Source of the DNA: Chitinophagales bacterium | Lineage (GTDB): Bacteria > Bacteroidota > Bacteroidia > Chitinophagales > CAIOSU01 | Length of the DNA stretch: 64,000 bases | Assembly: GCA_040877935.1 (NCBI GenBank) | Contig: JBBDNB010000039.1 | Coordinates: forward strand, 124,001 to 188,000 | Reading direction: 5' to 3' | Shown here: positions 43,183-51,847 of the stretch, piece after piece | Layout of the letters: every line of letters begins with the position of its first letter | Numbering within the stretch: the stretch's first letter is position 1 | Program-made: the position numbers and the translations under genes | The notes under the pieces: model-generated | Database searches by the model: none | What the model was told of the DNA's origin: nothing | What the model saw: the letters and a program-made list of their open reading frames with translations, nothing else

Positions 43183-43810
43183 TTCTTATTACGAATGCTA
43201 TAAGTATTACACCAAACAAGCGAAAAATAATTTTAAGTGTTTTAGGCTTTAGCCATTTTCTCAGATATCCTGCAAAATAGGCTCTTAAAATATCTAAAAT
43301 AAATACAGTGCTAAGCATTGCAACTACAAAACTGCCTGCATTGTCAGGATATTTATTAGAAGCATAAGCGATAATGCCCAGCCAAACAGCAAATACAAAT
43401 GGGTTCACAAAATTCACCAGAAAGCCATAAGAAAAACCACTAAACAAATCTTTTACATTTTTTTTGGCTTTTCCACTCATATCTGCCGGAGGAAATAAAA
43501 TGAAACGCATAGCTAAAAAAGTAAGAATACCAACAGCCAGAACACCAAGTGTAAATTCAGATATTTCTTCTTCAAAGTATTGATAAAGCCCAAAAAAACA
43601 AATGGCAGAAGCAAGAATATCACTTACTATAATTCCTGTAGCTACAGAAATGCCACCCCAAAACCCGTGCTGGAGGGAGGCATTGACCAATGTGAAAAAA
43701 ACCGGGCCGGTGAATAAAATTGTGCCCAGACCAAATAAAGCACCTTCAATGATGGGATGATCAATCAAGATTAGAGGTTTTAAAGGGTGAAATACAGCAA
43801 TTTTTGGCAT
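43157..43810 (-). CDS. LysE family amino acid exporter
   Basis: 217 residues with six hydrophobic segments. The LysE pattern is ALFGLGTILFTGPVFFTLVNASLQHGFWGGISVATGIIVSD. The N-terminal 20 residues are not part of the usual family, so a later start near GALFGLG is possible. It exports an amino acid or related compound. The substrate is unknown. Confidence 0.8.
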   Translation of the reverse strand: MPKIAVFHPLKPLILIDHPIIEGALFGLGTILFTGPVFFTLVNASLQHGFWGGISVATGIIVSDILASAICFFGLYQYFEEEISEFTLGVLAVGILTFLAMRFILFPPADMSGKAKKNVKDLFSGFSYGFLVNFVNPFVFAVWLGIIAYASNKYPDNAGSFVVAMLSTVFILDILRAYFAGYLRKWLKPKTLKIIFRLFGVILIAFVIRIIYFLTQL

Positions 43811-43822
43811 TTAAACAATTCA

Positions 43823-43830
43823 TACTTTTG
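43823..43830 (+). promoter_or_regulatory. Possible -7 promoter box for rraA-rnhB
   Basis: TACTTTTG fits TAnnTTTG and lies 45 bp upstream of the rraA ATG. A TTTG-like -33 element lies at 43803-43806, 16 bp away, closer than usual. Weak. Confidence 0.35.
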
Positions 43831-43874
43831 TCTGAATTGATTTGTTTCAGTAATTTTTGCAAAAAATAAAACCA

Positions 43875-44354
43875 ATGCAATTTAAAACAGCAGATTTAAG
43901 CGATGAGCACAGGGAAATCCTACAAGTAGCCCAGCCTATTTTTCTTTCATTCGGTGCAAAGCCGAAATTTTGCGGTGAAATCGTTACCGTAAAATTATTT
44001 GAGGACAATGTATTGGCCAAAGAACAATTGGGCAAAGACGGCACCGGAAAAGTGCTGGTTGTTGATGGAGGGGGGTCAGAGCGTGTGGCTCTGATGGGCG
44101 ACAATGTGGCTGCCCTGGCGATTAAAAATGGCTGGGAAGGAGTCGTGATTTTTGGCTGTATTCGCGATGCTGCCGATATTGACGAAATGGGAATCGGGAT
44201 TCGCGCCATTGGCACCCATCCTTTTAAAAGCCACAAAAAAGGCGAAGGCGATGTGCAAATTACCGTACAATTTGCCGGTTGCACCTTTCAGCCCGGGCAC
44301 TTTCTTTATGCAGATGAAGATGGCCTCATTATTTCCCCAAAAAAGCTGCTCTAA
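43875..44354 (+). CDS. RraA family protein (ribonuclease activity regulator-like)
   Basis: 159 residues from the ATG at 43875; an upstream in-frame TTG adds six residues. The core KVLVVDGGGSERVALMGDNVAALAIKNGWEGVVIFGCIRDAADI is the RraA pattern. E. coli RraA inhibits RNase E, but many homologues are 4-hydroxy-4-methyl-2-oxoglutarate aldolases. Both are possible here. The stop overlaps the start of rnhB by about 35 bp. Confidence 0.85.
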   Translation: MQFKTADLSDEHREILQVAQPIFLSFGAKPKFCGEIVTVKLFEDNVLAKEQLGKDGTGKVLVVDGGGSERVALMGDNVAALAIKNGWEGVVIFGCIRDAADIDEMGIGIRAIGTHPFKSHKKGEGDVQITVQFAGCTFQPGHFLYADEDGLIISPKKLL

Positions 44355-44955
44355 AATTTTACGAGCCTACCTAAATAAAGGAAGAATAGAAGCCGGCTGC
44401 GATGAGGCTGGCAGAGGCTGTTTAGCAGGGCCGGTATTCGCTGCTGCCGTCATTTTACGAGAAGATTTTTCTGATGAATTGCTCAATGATTCCAAGCAAA
44501 TGAGTTTGAAAAACCGTTTGCTTCTACGCAAAAAAATAATGGAAGAAGCACTGTCATACTCCATTGTGGCTGTGGATCAAAAGGAAATTGATGCAATCAA
44601 TATTTTACGCGCATCGATTATGGGTATGCAGAGGGCGGTTAGGCAATTGAGCACTCGCCCCGATTTTCTACTCATCGATGGCAATCGCTTTTATCCTTTT
44701 GAGGATTATAAATACGAATGCATCATAAAAGGGGATGGGAAATTTATGTCCATTGCTGCAGCATCGATTTTGGCCAAGACCGAGCGGGATATTTATATGG
44801 AAAAAATTCATGAGGATTTTCCGCATTACGATTGGAAAAATAACAAAGGCTACCCGACCAAGGCGCACCGTGCTGCCATTTTAAAACACGGTTCTTGCGA
44901 GCATCACCGACAGAGTTTTCGCTTACTACCTGTAAAGCAGGGGAAGTTGTTTTAG
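44320..44955 (+). CDS. rnhB: Ribonuclease HII
   Basis: 211 residues. The catalytic blocks are EAGCDEAGRGCLAGPVFAAAV, ILRASIMGMQRAV, LIDGNRF and SIAAASILAKTERD. It cuts RNA in RNA-DNA hybrids. The open frame begins 168 bp earlier, but that part is the overlapping rraA gene in another frame. The start could be 44308, 44314 or 44320. Confidence 0.92.
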   Translation: MASLFPQKSCSKILRAYLNKGRIEAGCDEAGRGCLAGPVFAAAVILREDFSDELLNDSKQMSLKNRLLLRKKIMEEALSYSIVAVDQKEIDAINILRASIMGMQRAVRQLSTRPDFLLIDGNRFYPFEDYKYECIIKGDGKFMSIAAASILAKTERDIYMEKIHEDFPHYDWKNNKGYPTKAHRAAILKHGSCEHHRQSFRLLPVKQGKLF

Positions 44956-44971
44956 AGCTCAAAACTACACA

Positions 44972-45163
44972 TCAGTCTCTACGCATTTCATCCAGGTTTC
45001 CTTCCCATTTGACCTTGCCGGAAAGTGCTGTAAGCTCTTGTTGTTTTATATTTGTCAAATAAGCTTTTAATGCTCTATGAACTGCTTCCTTTTTGGTTTT
45101 GATTTGTGCCAATTTCATCACTTTTTCCAAAAGCGCATCATCTATTTCTATATTGGTTTTCAT
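44972..45163 (-). CDS. VapB-type antitoxin, orphan
   Basis: 63 residues. The ribbon-helix-helix start MKTNIEIDDALLEKVMKLA is followed by IKTKKEAVHRALKAYL and the C-terminal toxin-binding end GKVKWEGNLDEMRRD. In complete pairs a PIN-domain VapC follows immediately. Here the gene ends 16 bp from the converging rnhB, so the toxin is missing. The antitoxin may still repress its own promoter or act on another toxin. Confidence 0.8.
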   Translation of the reverse strand: MKTNIEIDDALLEKVMKLAQIKTKKEAVHRALKAYLTNIKQQELTALSGKVKWEGNLDEMRRD

Positions 45164-45232
45164 GGGGTAAGTTTTTTATCTACACAAAAAAATGATTTTT
45201 TTAGTTCTGTGATTGATAATGCTATTAATCGT

Positions 45233-46591
45233 CTAAACCTTATACTCCTCTACAAAGTGCGCAATATAATCAGGGATTTTGGTTCCCAAATAGTAAGGAA
45301 GGTTCATAAGCAAAAAGGTGTTTCCCGCATTGGTTTGGTGTTTTTCAACTGAAAATTCCCCGGCATATATTCTCACAGCATAAGGGTGCTTACTGCGGTC
45401 TATAAATTGGTGCAATGATTTTAGTTTTCCAATACTCCCCGATTTTATTTCAATGGGAATCAATTTATCCTTGTAAACAACTACCAGATCAACTTCTGAA
45501 GAAGCCTGGCTTTTTTCCCTCACCCAAAAATTGGGTTTTGAGCTGCTGATGGTGTTCAATGACATTAATTCCTGCGTAATCAGTTGAGGAATTATTGCTC
45601 CTTTATAGGAATTGCTCAAATCCTTTAGGGCCAGTAACTCAGCTTGGATTCCCAGGGTATAATTTAAAAGCCCTGTATCTAGAAACTGAAGCCTTGGAGA
45701 TTTTCTAAGATCGGGTTTTACAGGGGGCTCTATCTCAGTTGTAGGGTAAATCAGTTGAATGATTTTAGCAGCATCCAAATTGCGCATGGCTTCACCAACC
45801 TCTCTCGATTTATAATTTGAATTTCCGAAATTCTGGAACTTAATGCGCTGATCTACATACAAATGTGCTGAGCCCATAACATGCTTTATGACCTTTCGAT
45901 CAGCCTCATGACTTGTATATTTTTCAACATCATTTTTATAACTCTCCCATATACTTTCATACACTTTTGGCAAATCGCTCAGGCTTTTGCTTTCAGTATA
46001 AGTTTTAACGATTTCGGGCATACCGCCAATAATGGCATATTCATTAAACAGCTCAATCAGTGTATTGTGTGCAAAATCGGAAAGGGGGATTTTCTCAATT
46101 TGTTCCAATGCAGCATGGTGTTCGATGGCCTTTAGGTACTCGATAAAATTCAAGGGATATAAATAAAGGTATTCCACCCTGCCCACAGGAAAGCTTTTTA
46201 TGTGACGCATGGCAAACTCCAACAAAGATCCGGCAGCTATTACATGCAATTCGGGCAATTCTTCATAGAAATAGCGCAGTAACTGAATGGCTTTTGGTGA
46301 TTCCTGAATTTCATCTATAAACAATAAGGTATTTTTTGTTGCACTACTAGGGATATTATGGTTTAGCAATAAAGCATTTATAATTTTTAGCACATTATCA
46401 TATGTTTCAAAATAATTTAGATGCTCTGCTTTCTCTAGATTTAAAAAAATAGCATTGGAGTAGTTTTTGGCAAATTGTTTTACCAAAGTAGTCTTTCCCA
46501 CCTGTCTGGCACCTCTTAAAATAAGGGGTTTTCTATTACTTGAATTCTTCCAATCCTCAAGATTATTGATTATCAGTCTATTAAAAGCCAT
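45233..46591 (-). CDS. ATPase with AAA and DUF4143 domains
   Basis: 452 residues. Walker A GARQVGKT is at 27-34 and Walker B in LLFIDEIQE. A DUF4143-type C-terminus ends with a nuclease-like EVDLVVVYKDKLIPIEIKSG block. Such proteins are common, often horizontally transferred, and of unknown role; a DNA-related or regulatory function is suggested by the PD-(D/E)XK-like end. The upstream region has 33-bp tandem repeats. It stands alone. Confidence 0.85.
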   Translation of the reverse strand: MAFNRLIINNLEDWKNSSNRKPLILRGARQVGKTTLVKQFAKNYSNAIFLNLEKAEHLNYFETYDNVLKIINALLLNHNIPSSATKNTLLFIDEIQESPKAIQLLRYFYEELPELHVIAAGSLLEFAMRHIKSFPVGRVEYLYLYPLNFIEYLKAIEHHAALEQIEKIPLSDFAHNTLIELFNEYAIIGGMPEIVKTYTESKSLSDLPKVYESIWESYKNDVEKYTSHEADRKVIKHVMGSAHLYVDQRIKFQNFGNSNYKSREVGEAMRNLDAAKIIQLIYPTTEIEPPVKPDLRKSPRLQFLDTGLLNYTLGIQAELLALKDLSNSYKGAIIPQLITQELMSLNTISSSKPNFWVREKSQASSEVDLVVVYKDKLIPIEIKSGSIGKLKSLHQFIDRSKHPYAVRIYAGEFSVEKHQTNAGNTFLLMNLPYYLGTKIPDYIAHFVEEYKV

Positions 46592-46605
46592 TTATCTTAT
46601 ATTTC

Positions 46606-46737
46606 TGCACAAAATAAGGGTAAATTTTGAATTTTTATGTAACAAAACAAAGGTAAATTTCCCATTTTCATGTAACAGAATAAGGGTAAAATTCCCGATT
46701 CCTTGTAACAAAACAAGGGTAAACATAAATCCTTGTT
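46606..46737. repeat. Four tandem 33-bp repeats upstream of the AAA/DUF4143 gene
   Basis: Units start at 46606, 46639, 46672 and 46705, with the core GTAACAAAACAAGGGTAAA in slightly different versions, giving a steady 33-bp period. They begin 15 bp upstream of the ATPase start (its ATG is at 46591), so they lie in its promoter. Because 33 is a multiple of three, they also read as an 11-residue repeat on the plus strand, which is probably accidental. Confidence 0.8.
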
Positions 46738-46808
46738 CTCTACTTTCCACTTTTTTACTTACGATTTCCGCCTATTTGACTTAGAACTTAGACGAGTGTT
46801 CAATTTCA

Positions 46809-46926
46809 GAAACTGTCAGACGGTTAGTGTATTTATAGGGCCTACGTCAATTAACAAGCCTCAAACCTTTGTATAAACTTAGGACTATTAAGTTACAAAC
46901 CGTCAGACAGTTTACCCTATTGTTTG
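46809..46926. promoter_or_regulatory. Two copies of a palindromic operator-like sequence upstream of sulP
   Basis: The sequence AAACnGTCnGACnGTTT occurs at 46810-46826 (AAACTGTCAGACGGTTA) and at 46897-46913 (AAACCGTCAGACAGTTT). Each is an almost perfect 17-bp palindrome with an odd centre, 87 bp apart. Odd-centred palindromes of this kind are typical of TetR-type repressors. They lie 163 bp or more before the sulP start; the spacer to 47075 holds no gene. No regulator gene is nearby. Confidence 0.55.
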
Positions 46927-47075
46927 GTAGTAAATACAAGGCGTTTTATAGGAGTTTGACTTAAAACTTACAACTTCAAGACTCATCGACTTACAAACCT
47001 CCCATTGTTACAAATGTTACGCTGGCGATTGCGTAAATTAGAGAGCTTTGCCCTTGAACCCGGAATATCAAGACT

Positions 47076-48830
47076 GTGAAAAAAATAATCAATTACCTCA
47101 AAAGCTTAATGCCAATTCTTCATTGGTTGCCCAATTACAAAAAAGAATATTTACAAGGCGATTTATCTGCTGGGCTTACCGTGGGCGTAATGCTCATTCC
47201 ACAAGGAATGGCATATGCCATGTTGGCGGGTTTGGATCCCATTCACGGGCTTTATGCCGTTACCGTTCCCTTGGTGCTTTATGCTATTTTCGGAACATCG
47301 CGTCAGTTGGCCGTAGGTCCCGTGGCGATGGTCTCTTTGCTTACCGCTGCGGGTATTGGCACACTGAACCCAAGCTCAACTGAAGAATACTTACTGCTGG
47401 CTTTAACCTTGGCCTTTATCGTAGGGCTTATACAATTTGGCATGGGCATTTTCCGCCTGGGATTTATAGTCAATTTTCTATCGCACCCTGTCATCAATGG
47501 TTTCACTTCGGCAGCGGCCATCATTATCGGCCTGAGTCAAGTAAAGCATTTGTTAAAGATCGATTTGCCTAGAACGGAACATGTTCAGGATATAGCCCTT
47601 GCGCTTTTCCAAAATATCGGGGATATCCACTGGATTACTTTTGGCATTGGCCTCGCAGGAATATTGATAATAAAATACGGTAAAAAAATCCACAGCGCTT
47701 TTCCCGCGCCATTGGTTGCGGTGGTATTGGGAATTGTTGTGGTTTCTGTTTTTAACTTAACCGAATATGGCGTGGTAGTATTGGGCGAAGTGCCATCGGG
47801 ACTGCCCACTTTTTCCGCTCCCTCATTTGATCTGGAGAGCTGGAAAGAATTGCTGCCCATTGCATTGACCATCTCATTGGTGGGTTTTGCGGAAAGTTAT
47901 GCGGTGGCAAAGTCCATTCATGCAAAACACAAAGATTATAAACTGGATGCCAACCAGGAATTGATCGGTCTGGGAATGGCCAATTTTGGTGCCGCATTTT
48001 TCAAGGGCTATCCCGTAACCGGAGGGTTTTCCAGAACTGCCGTAAACGATCAGGCTGGTGCAAAAACAGCTTTGGCATCCATAGTCAGCGTAATTCTAAT
48101 TGTACTGACCTTATTATTTTTCACTAGCTTATTTTTCTATCTGCCCAATGCAATTTTAGCAGCAGTAGTATTGGTAGCTGTTTCTGGATTGGTGGATTTT
48201 GAAACGCCAAAAGCTTTGTGGGAAAAAGATAAAAGTGATTTTTTAATGCTTTTGGCCACTTTTGTGATAACACTCACACTGGGCATTGAAACCGGAATAA
48301 TTTCAGGTATGGTCTTGTCCCTTGCGGCTGTGATTTATCGCGCTTCAAGGCCACATATAGCGCAGTTGGCCAAAGTTCCAGGTACAGATTATTATAGAAA
48401 TATCACTCGGTTTGACAATTTGGAACAGCGCAATGACCTTTTATTATTGCGCATTGATGGGCCTATTTATTTTGCCAATATTCAATTTATAAAATCAAAA
48501 ATTGACATATGGACAGAACAAAAAGGCAAGGATCTAAATACCATTGTGCTGAACTTTGAAAGTGTTACAGCCCTGGACAGCACAGGAGCTCATGAATTGG
48601 AAGAATGGATATTAAGCTGGAGAAAAAGCGGCATTGATGTTTTGCTAAGTGGAGTCAGGGGACCCATTCGCGATGTGCTTGAAAAATGGGGCATTATGAA
48701 AAACATTGGTGGAGATCAATTTTTTGTGGATGACTCTTCGGCCATAAAATTCGCAGATAAAAATATAGGGGAAGGTGAAATCAAAAACCTGAGACCTTTT
48801 GCCATTCAATCTAATGTGAAAAAAGATTAG
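47076..48830 (+). CDS. SulP family anion transporter with STAS domain
   Basis: 584 residues from a GTG start; no ATG precedes the conserved LPNYKKEYLQGDLSAGLTVGVMLIPQGMAYA. About eleven membrane segments follow, then a STAS domain (about 440-560) with LDSTGAHELEEWI. SulP proteins carry sulfate, bicarbonate or other anions. The sulfur genes downstream make sulfate or a related sulfur anion plausible. It is the first gene of the island, behind the operator-like pair. Confidence 0.9.
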   Translation: MKKIINYLKSLMPILHWLPNYKKEYLQGDLSAGLTVGVMLIPQGMAYAMLAGLDPIHGLYAVTVPLVLYAIFGTSRQLAVGPVAMVSLLTAAGIGTLNPSSTEEYLLLALTLAFIVGLIQFGMGIFRLGFIVNFLSHPVINGFTSAAAIIIGLSQVKHLLKIDLPRTEHVQDIALALFQNIGDIHWITFGIGLAGILIIKYGKKIHSAFPAPLVAVVLGIVVVSVFNLTEYGVVVLGEVPSGLPTFSAPSFDLESWKELLPIALTISLVGFAESYAVAKSIHAKHKDYKLDANQELIGLGMANFGAAFFKGYPVTGGFSRTAVNDQAGAKTALASIVSVILIVLTLLFFTSLFFYLPNAILAAVVLVAVSGLVDFETPKALWEKDKSDFLMLLATFVITLTLGIETGIISGMVLSLAAVIYRASRPHIAQLAKVPGTDYYRNITRFDNLEQRNDLLLLRIDGPIYFANIQFIKSKIDIWTEQKGKDLNTIVLNFESVTALDSTGAHELEEWILSWRKSGIDVLLSGVRGPIRDVLEKWGIMKNIGGDQFFVDDSSAIKFADKNIGEGEIKNLRPFAIQSNVKKD

Positions 48831-48877
48831 CCGGGGCTTGTGTGACTTTTATTACACACTTCCCTTTTTAGTCGATT

Positions 48878-48885
48878 TATATTTG
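48878..48885 (+). promoter_or_regulatory. Possible -7 promoter box for the first CstB-like gene
   Basis: TATATTTG fits TAnnTTTG and is 35 bp before the ATG at 48921. An imperfect inverted repeat, TGTGTGAC/TTACACAC, lies at 48839-48860 just upstream and could bind a CRP/FNR-like protein. Motif match only. Confidence 0.4.
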
Positions 48886-48920
48886 TTGTAGAAATTAAAA
48901 AAAACCAAAAAAATAAACTG

Positions 48921-50333
48921 ATGAAAGTAGAACAAATTTATACCGGATGTATCGCCCATGCAGCGTACTATGTAGAAAACAATGGCGAAGCTGCCATTTT
49001 TGATCCACTCAGAGAAGTGCAACCCTATATTGATCGGGCAGAGAAAGATGATGCCAAGATCAAGTATGTTTTTCAAACGCATTTCCATGCCGACTTTGTA
49101 AGCGGACACTTGGATTTGGCAAAGAAAACCGGAGCGGATATCGTGTATGGGCCAACTGCCAAGCCAGGTTATGACGCTATTACAGCCGAGGACAATCAGG
49201 AATTTAAAGTCGGGGATTATACCATAAAAGTAATCCATACGCCCGGGCACACCATGGAAAGTACCACTTACATGTTGATTGATGAAAAAGGAAAAGAATA
49301 CGGCATTATCACGGGAGATACTTTATTTATCGGAGATGTGGGCAGACCGGATTTGGCACAAAAAGTAGTGGCCGACTTAACGCAGGACAAACTTGCCGGC
49401 CATTTGTACGATTCTTTGAGGAACAAAATTATGCCCCTAAACGATGATTTGATCGTATTTCCAAATCACGGAGCGGGAAGTGCTTGTGGCAAAAACATGA
49501 GCAAGGAAACTACCGATACTTTGGGCAATCAGAAAAAAACCAATTACGCCCTGAATCCAGAATTGAGCAGAGAGGAATTCAAAAAAGAAGTATTGACCGG
49601 TTTGGTAGAACCACCGCAATACTTTCCTGAAAATGTGCTGATGAATATCAAAGGCTACGAAAGCCTGGACAAAGTGATAGAAAGAGCCAAAACACCATTG
49701 AGTGTAGATGCTTTTGAGGTAGTGGCCAATGAAACCCGCGCATTGATATTGGATACCAGGAATGCGGAGGATTTTGCCAAAGGACATATCCCAAATAGCG
49801 TGAACATTGGTATTGATGGAAATTTCGCCATGTGGGTAGGAGAAATGATTTTGGATTTGAAACAAGAAATCCTTTTGGTTACCGATAAAGGCAGGGAAGA
49901 GGAAAGCATGATCCGATTGTCAAGAGTTGGCTATGACAATACCATTGGCTATCTAGATGGCGGTTTTGAAAGCTGGAAAAAAGCCGGAAGGGAAGTAAAT
50001 ACCATCAACAGAATTTCTGCTGAAGAATTTGCCAAAAAATACAAGGAAGATGCACTGGTATTTGATGTGAGAAAGAAAAGCGAATACGATTCTGAGCATG
50101 TCATCAATGCCAAAAATGTACCGCTCAATCAAATCAGCGAACATCTGGCGGAATTCCCCAAAGACAAGGAATTTGTACTGCACTGTGCCGGTGGGTATAG
50201 AAGTATGATTGCCGCCTCTATTTTAAAGCAAAGAGGCTGGGACAATTTCACTGATGTAGTGGGCGGATTTGAGGATATTTCCAAAACAGACGTGGAGAAA
50301 ACTGAATATGTTTGTCCATCTACATTGTTGTAA
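48921..50333 (+). CDS. CstB-type persulfide dioxygenase-rhodanese fusion, copy 1
   Basis: 470 residues. The N-terminal metallo-beta-lactamase domain has H54 and H56 in THFHADFVSGH, His110 in HTPGHTME and Asp133 in TGDTLF, the iron ligands and support of ETHE1-type persulfide dioxygenases. Two rhodanese domains follow: the first (about 265-360) has no Cys at its active site (VTDKGREE), the second has Cys422 in CAGGYRS. This is the order known for CstB of Staphylococcus aureus. It would oxidise persulfides and transfer sulfur. A paralogue lies at 55659. Confidence 0.85.
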   Translation: MKVEQIYTGCIAHAAYYVENNGEAAIFDPLREVQPYIDRAEKDDAKIKYVFQTHFHADFVSGHLDLAKKTGADIVYGPTAKPGYDAITAEDNQEFKVGDYTIKVIHTPGHTMESTTYMLIDEKGKEYGIITGDTLFIGDVGRPDLAQKVVADLTQDKLAGHLYDSLRNKIMPLNDDLIVFPNHGAGSACGKNMSKETTDTLGNQKKTNYALNPELSREEFKKEVLTGLVEPPQYFPENVLMNIKGYESLDKVIERAKTPLSVDAFEVVANETRALILDTRNAEDFAKGHIPNSVNIGIDGNFAMWVGEMILDLKQEILLVTDKGREEESMIRLSRVGYDNTIGYLDGGFESWKKAGREVNTINRISAEEFAKKYKEDALVFDVRKKSEYDSEHVINAKNVPLNQISEHLAEFPKDKEFVLHCAGGYRSMIAASILKQRGWDNFTDVVGGFEDISKTDVEKTEYVCPSTLL

Positions 50334-50347
50334 AATTTAAAACACAC

Positions 50348-50386
50348 AAAGGCTTTCGGGTATCATTTGCCCGGAAGCCTTTCTTT
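50348..50386 (+). terminator. Rho-independent terminator after the first CstB-like gene
   Basis: The arms AAAGGCTTTCGGG (50348-50360) and CCCGGAAGCCTTT (50370-50382) pair with one mismatch or wobble around a 9-base loop, and a short T run follows. It begins 14 bp after the stop codon at 50333 and lies before the usp gene. Confidence 0.7.
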
Positions 50387-50400
50387 AAAATCACAAGACC

Positions 50401-51231
50401 ATGAAACGAATACTCATCCCAATAGATTTCTCAGAGCTATCAGAATATGCATTTTCTATTGCTAAGGAAATACAGGAAAAAACCAATGCGCAATTAATTG
50501 GGCTCAATGTAGTGCATGTGGGCAAATCCGCACTTTACAAAACCGATGGAACCCTTTCTGACAGCAACGATTTTGATGTGGAAGCCATTAGAAAGCAGCA
50601 AGCGGATAATGAGCAAAAAATACAGGAATTTTTGAAAGATGTACCCAACTCAAAAGGGGTGGTCAAAATCGGGAATATTGAAGAAATTATCCTAAACTGT
50701 GAAAAAGACGAGGAAATAGATTTAATCATTATGGGCACACACGGTTCTTCTGGTCTATCCCAACAATTGAGCGGAACCATTGCCGATAAAATCGTACGCA
50801 AAGCACAGGCATCTGTCATTACATTGAAATGCAAACGCGAAACTTCTGAGTTTAAGGACATTTTATTGGTCAGCGACTATGACCAGGCCGAGAAAGACAA
50901 TATCGCACAGCTAAAAGAAATAGCATCAATTTTTGGAGCAAAACTGCATTTGCTAAAGGTCAATACTCCATCTAACAGCAGCGAAGTATCAGAAATTGAA
51001 AACAATATGTCTAAATATTGCCAACTTAACGGCTTGGAAAATGTTGATTTTCATGTTGTTGAAAACGATAAGCTGGAAGATGGGATCACAAAATTCGCAG
51101 ATGAAAAAGGCATAGAATTTATTGCCATTGGCTCCAAGGGTAGAATGGGCATCAGTGCCTTGTTTAGGGGCTGCATTTCTGCCGATTTGGTCAATCATTT
51201 ATACAAACCCGTTTTCACTTTTAGAGCATAA
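50401..51231 (+). CDS. Tandem universal stress protein (two UspA domains)
   Basis: 276 residues with two UspA halves. The first has RILIPIDFSELSEYAFSIAKE and the nucleotide-binding MGTHGSSGLSQQLSG; the second has ILLVSDYDQAEKDNIAQ and IGSKGRMGISALFRGCIS. UspA proteins bind ATP or act as stress modules. Its position in the sulfur island suggests a response to sulfur or redox stress. It starts 14 bp after the preceding terminator and 21 bp before the YeeE/YedE pair. Confidence 0.88.
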   Translation: MKRILIPIDFSELSEYAFSIAKEIQEKTNAQLIGLNVVHVGKSALYKTDGTLSDSNDFDVEAIRKQQADNEQKIQEFLKDVPNSKGVVKIGNIEEIILNCEKDEEIDLIIMGTHGSSGLSQQLSGTIADKIVRKAQASVITLKCKRETSEFKDILLVSDYDQAEKDNIAQLKEIASIFGAKLHLLKVNTPSNSSEVSEIENNMSKYCQLNGLENVDFHVVENDKLEDGITKFADEKGIEFIAIGSKGRMGISALFRGCISADLVNHLYKPVFTFRA

Positions 51232-51252
51232 AATTTTAAAAGACTATCTACT

Positions 51253-51828
51253 ATGAACCTAATTGAATTGATAAAAGAACCTTGGCCCTGGTATGTTGCC
51301 GGGCCATTGATTGCCTTTGTATTTTTCTTATTGTCCTTTTTTGGAAGGAGCTTTGGAGTTTCCGATTCCTTGCGGACCATGTGTTCGATGAGCGGAGCTG
51401 GAAAGAAAATCGAATTTTTCGACTTTGACTGGCGCAATCAAATCTGGAACATCATATTTATTATTGGCGCAGCCATTGGAGGATTTATTGCCACATTTTG
51501 GTTGTCATCCGATACACCTGTTCAAATCCATGAATCGGTGATTGCAAATATCCACGCCATGAATTTGGATGCTCCTTCGCCCTACAAAATTTTACCCGAA
51601 TCCATCTTCTCTTTTGAAGCATTGCTAACCCTAAGAGGTTTTATAGCCCTGGTGCTCGGTGGATTTTTAGTAGGCTTTGGCGCGCGCTATGCAGGTGGCT
51701 GCACTTCAGGTCACGCCATTAGCGGATTGAGCAATTTGCAATTGCCATCATTGATTGCCGTAATAGGATTTTTCATTGGCGGCTTGATTATGGCGCATTT
51801 GCTACTGCCTGTAATCATGAATTTATAA
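51253..51828 (+). CDS. YeeE/YedE-type sulfur transporter, first subunit
   Basis: 191 residues with about five membrane segments. The motif GGCTSGHAISGLS, with a conserved Cys, matches the YeeE/YedE family, where some members (TsuA) import thiosulfate. A cytoplasmic-side block SLRTMCSMSGAGKKIEFFDFDWR is typical of the two-part Bacteroidota version. The second subunit follows after 19 bp. The substrate is a reduced sulfur anion by inference. Confidence 0.85.
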   Translation: MNLIELIKEPWPWYVAGPLIAFVFFLLSFFGRSFGVSDSLRTMCSMSGAGKKIEFFDFDWRNQIWNIIFIIGAAIGGFIATFWLSSDTPVQIHESVIANIHAMNLDAPSPYKILPESIFSFEALLTLRGFIALVLGGFLVGFGARYAGGCTSGHAISGLSNLQLPSLIAVIGFFIGGLIMAHLLLPVIMNL

Positions 51829-51847
51829 ACTGAAAAAGAAAAATAAA

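Noticed and set aside
44152-44319. N-terminal extension of rnhB
   Set aside because: This is the overlapping rraA coding sequence in another frame; RNase HII proteins do not have it.
46606-46737. CRISPR array
   Set aside because: The 33-bp units are contiguous with no unique spacers, so this is a minisatellite.
46467-46784. 105-codon plus-strand frame with an 11-residue repeat
   Set aside because: Half is antisense to the ATPase gene and the other half is the 33-bp DNA repeat; no signal or start supports a protein.
47048-47383. 111-codon plus-strand frame
   Set aside because: It is an out-of-frame shadow of the sulP gene.
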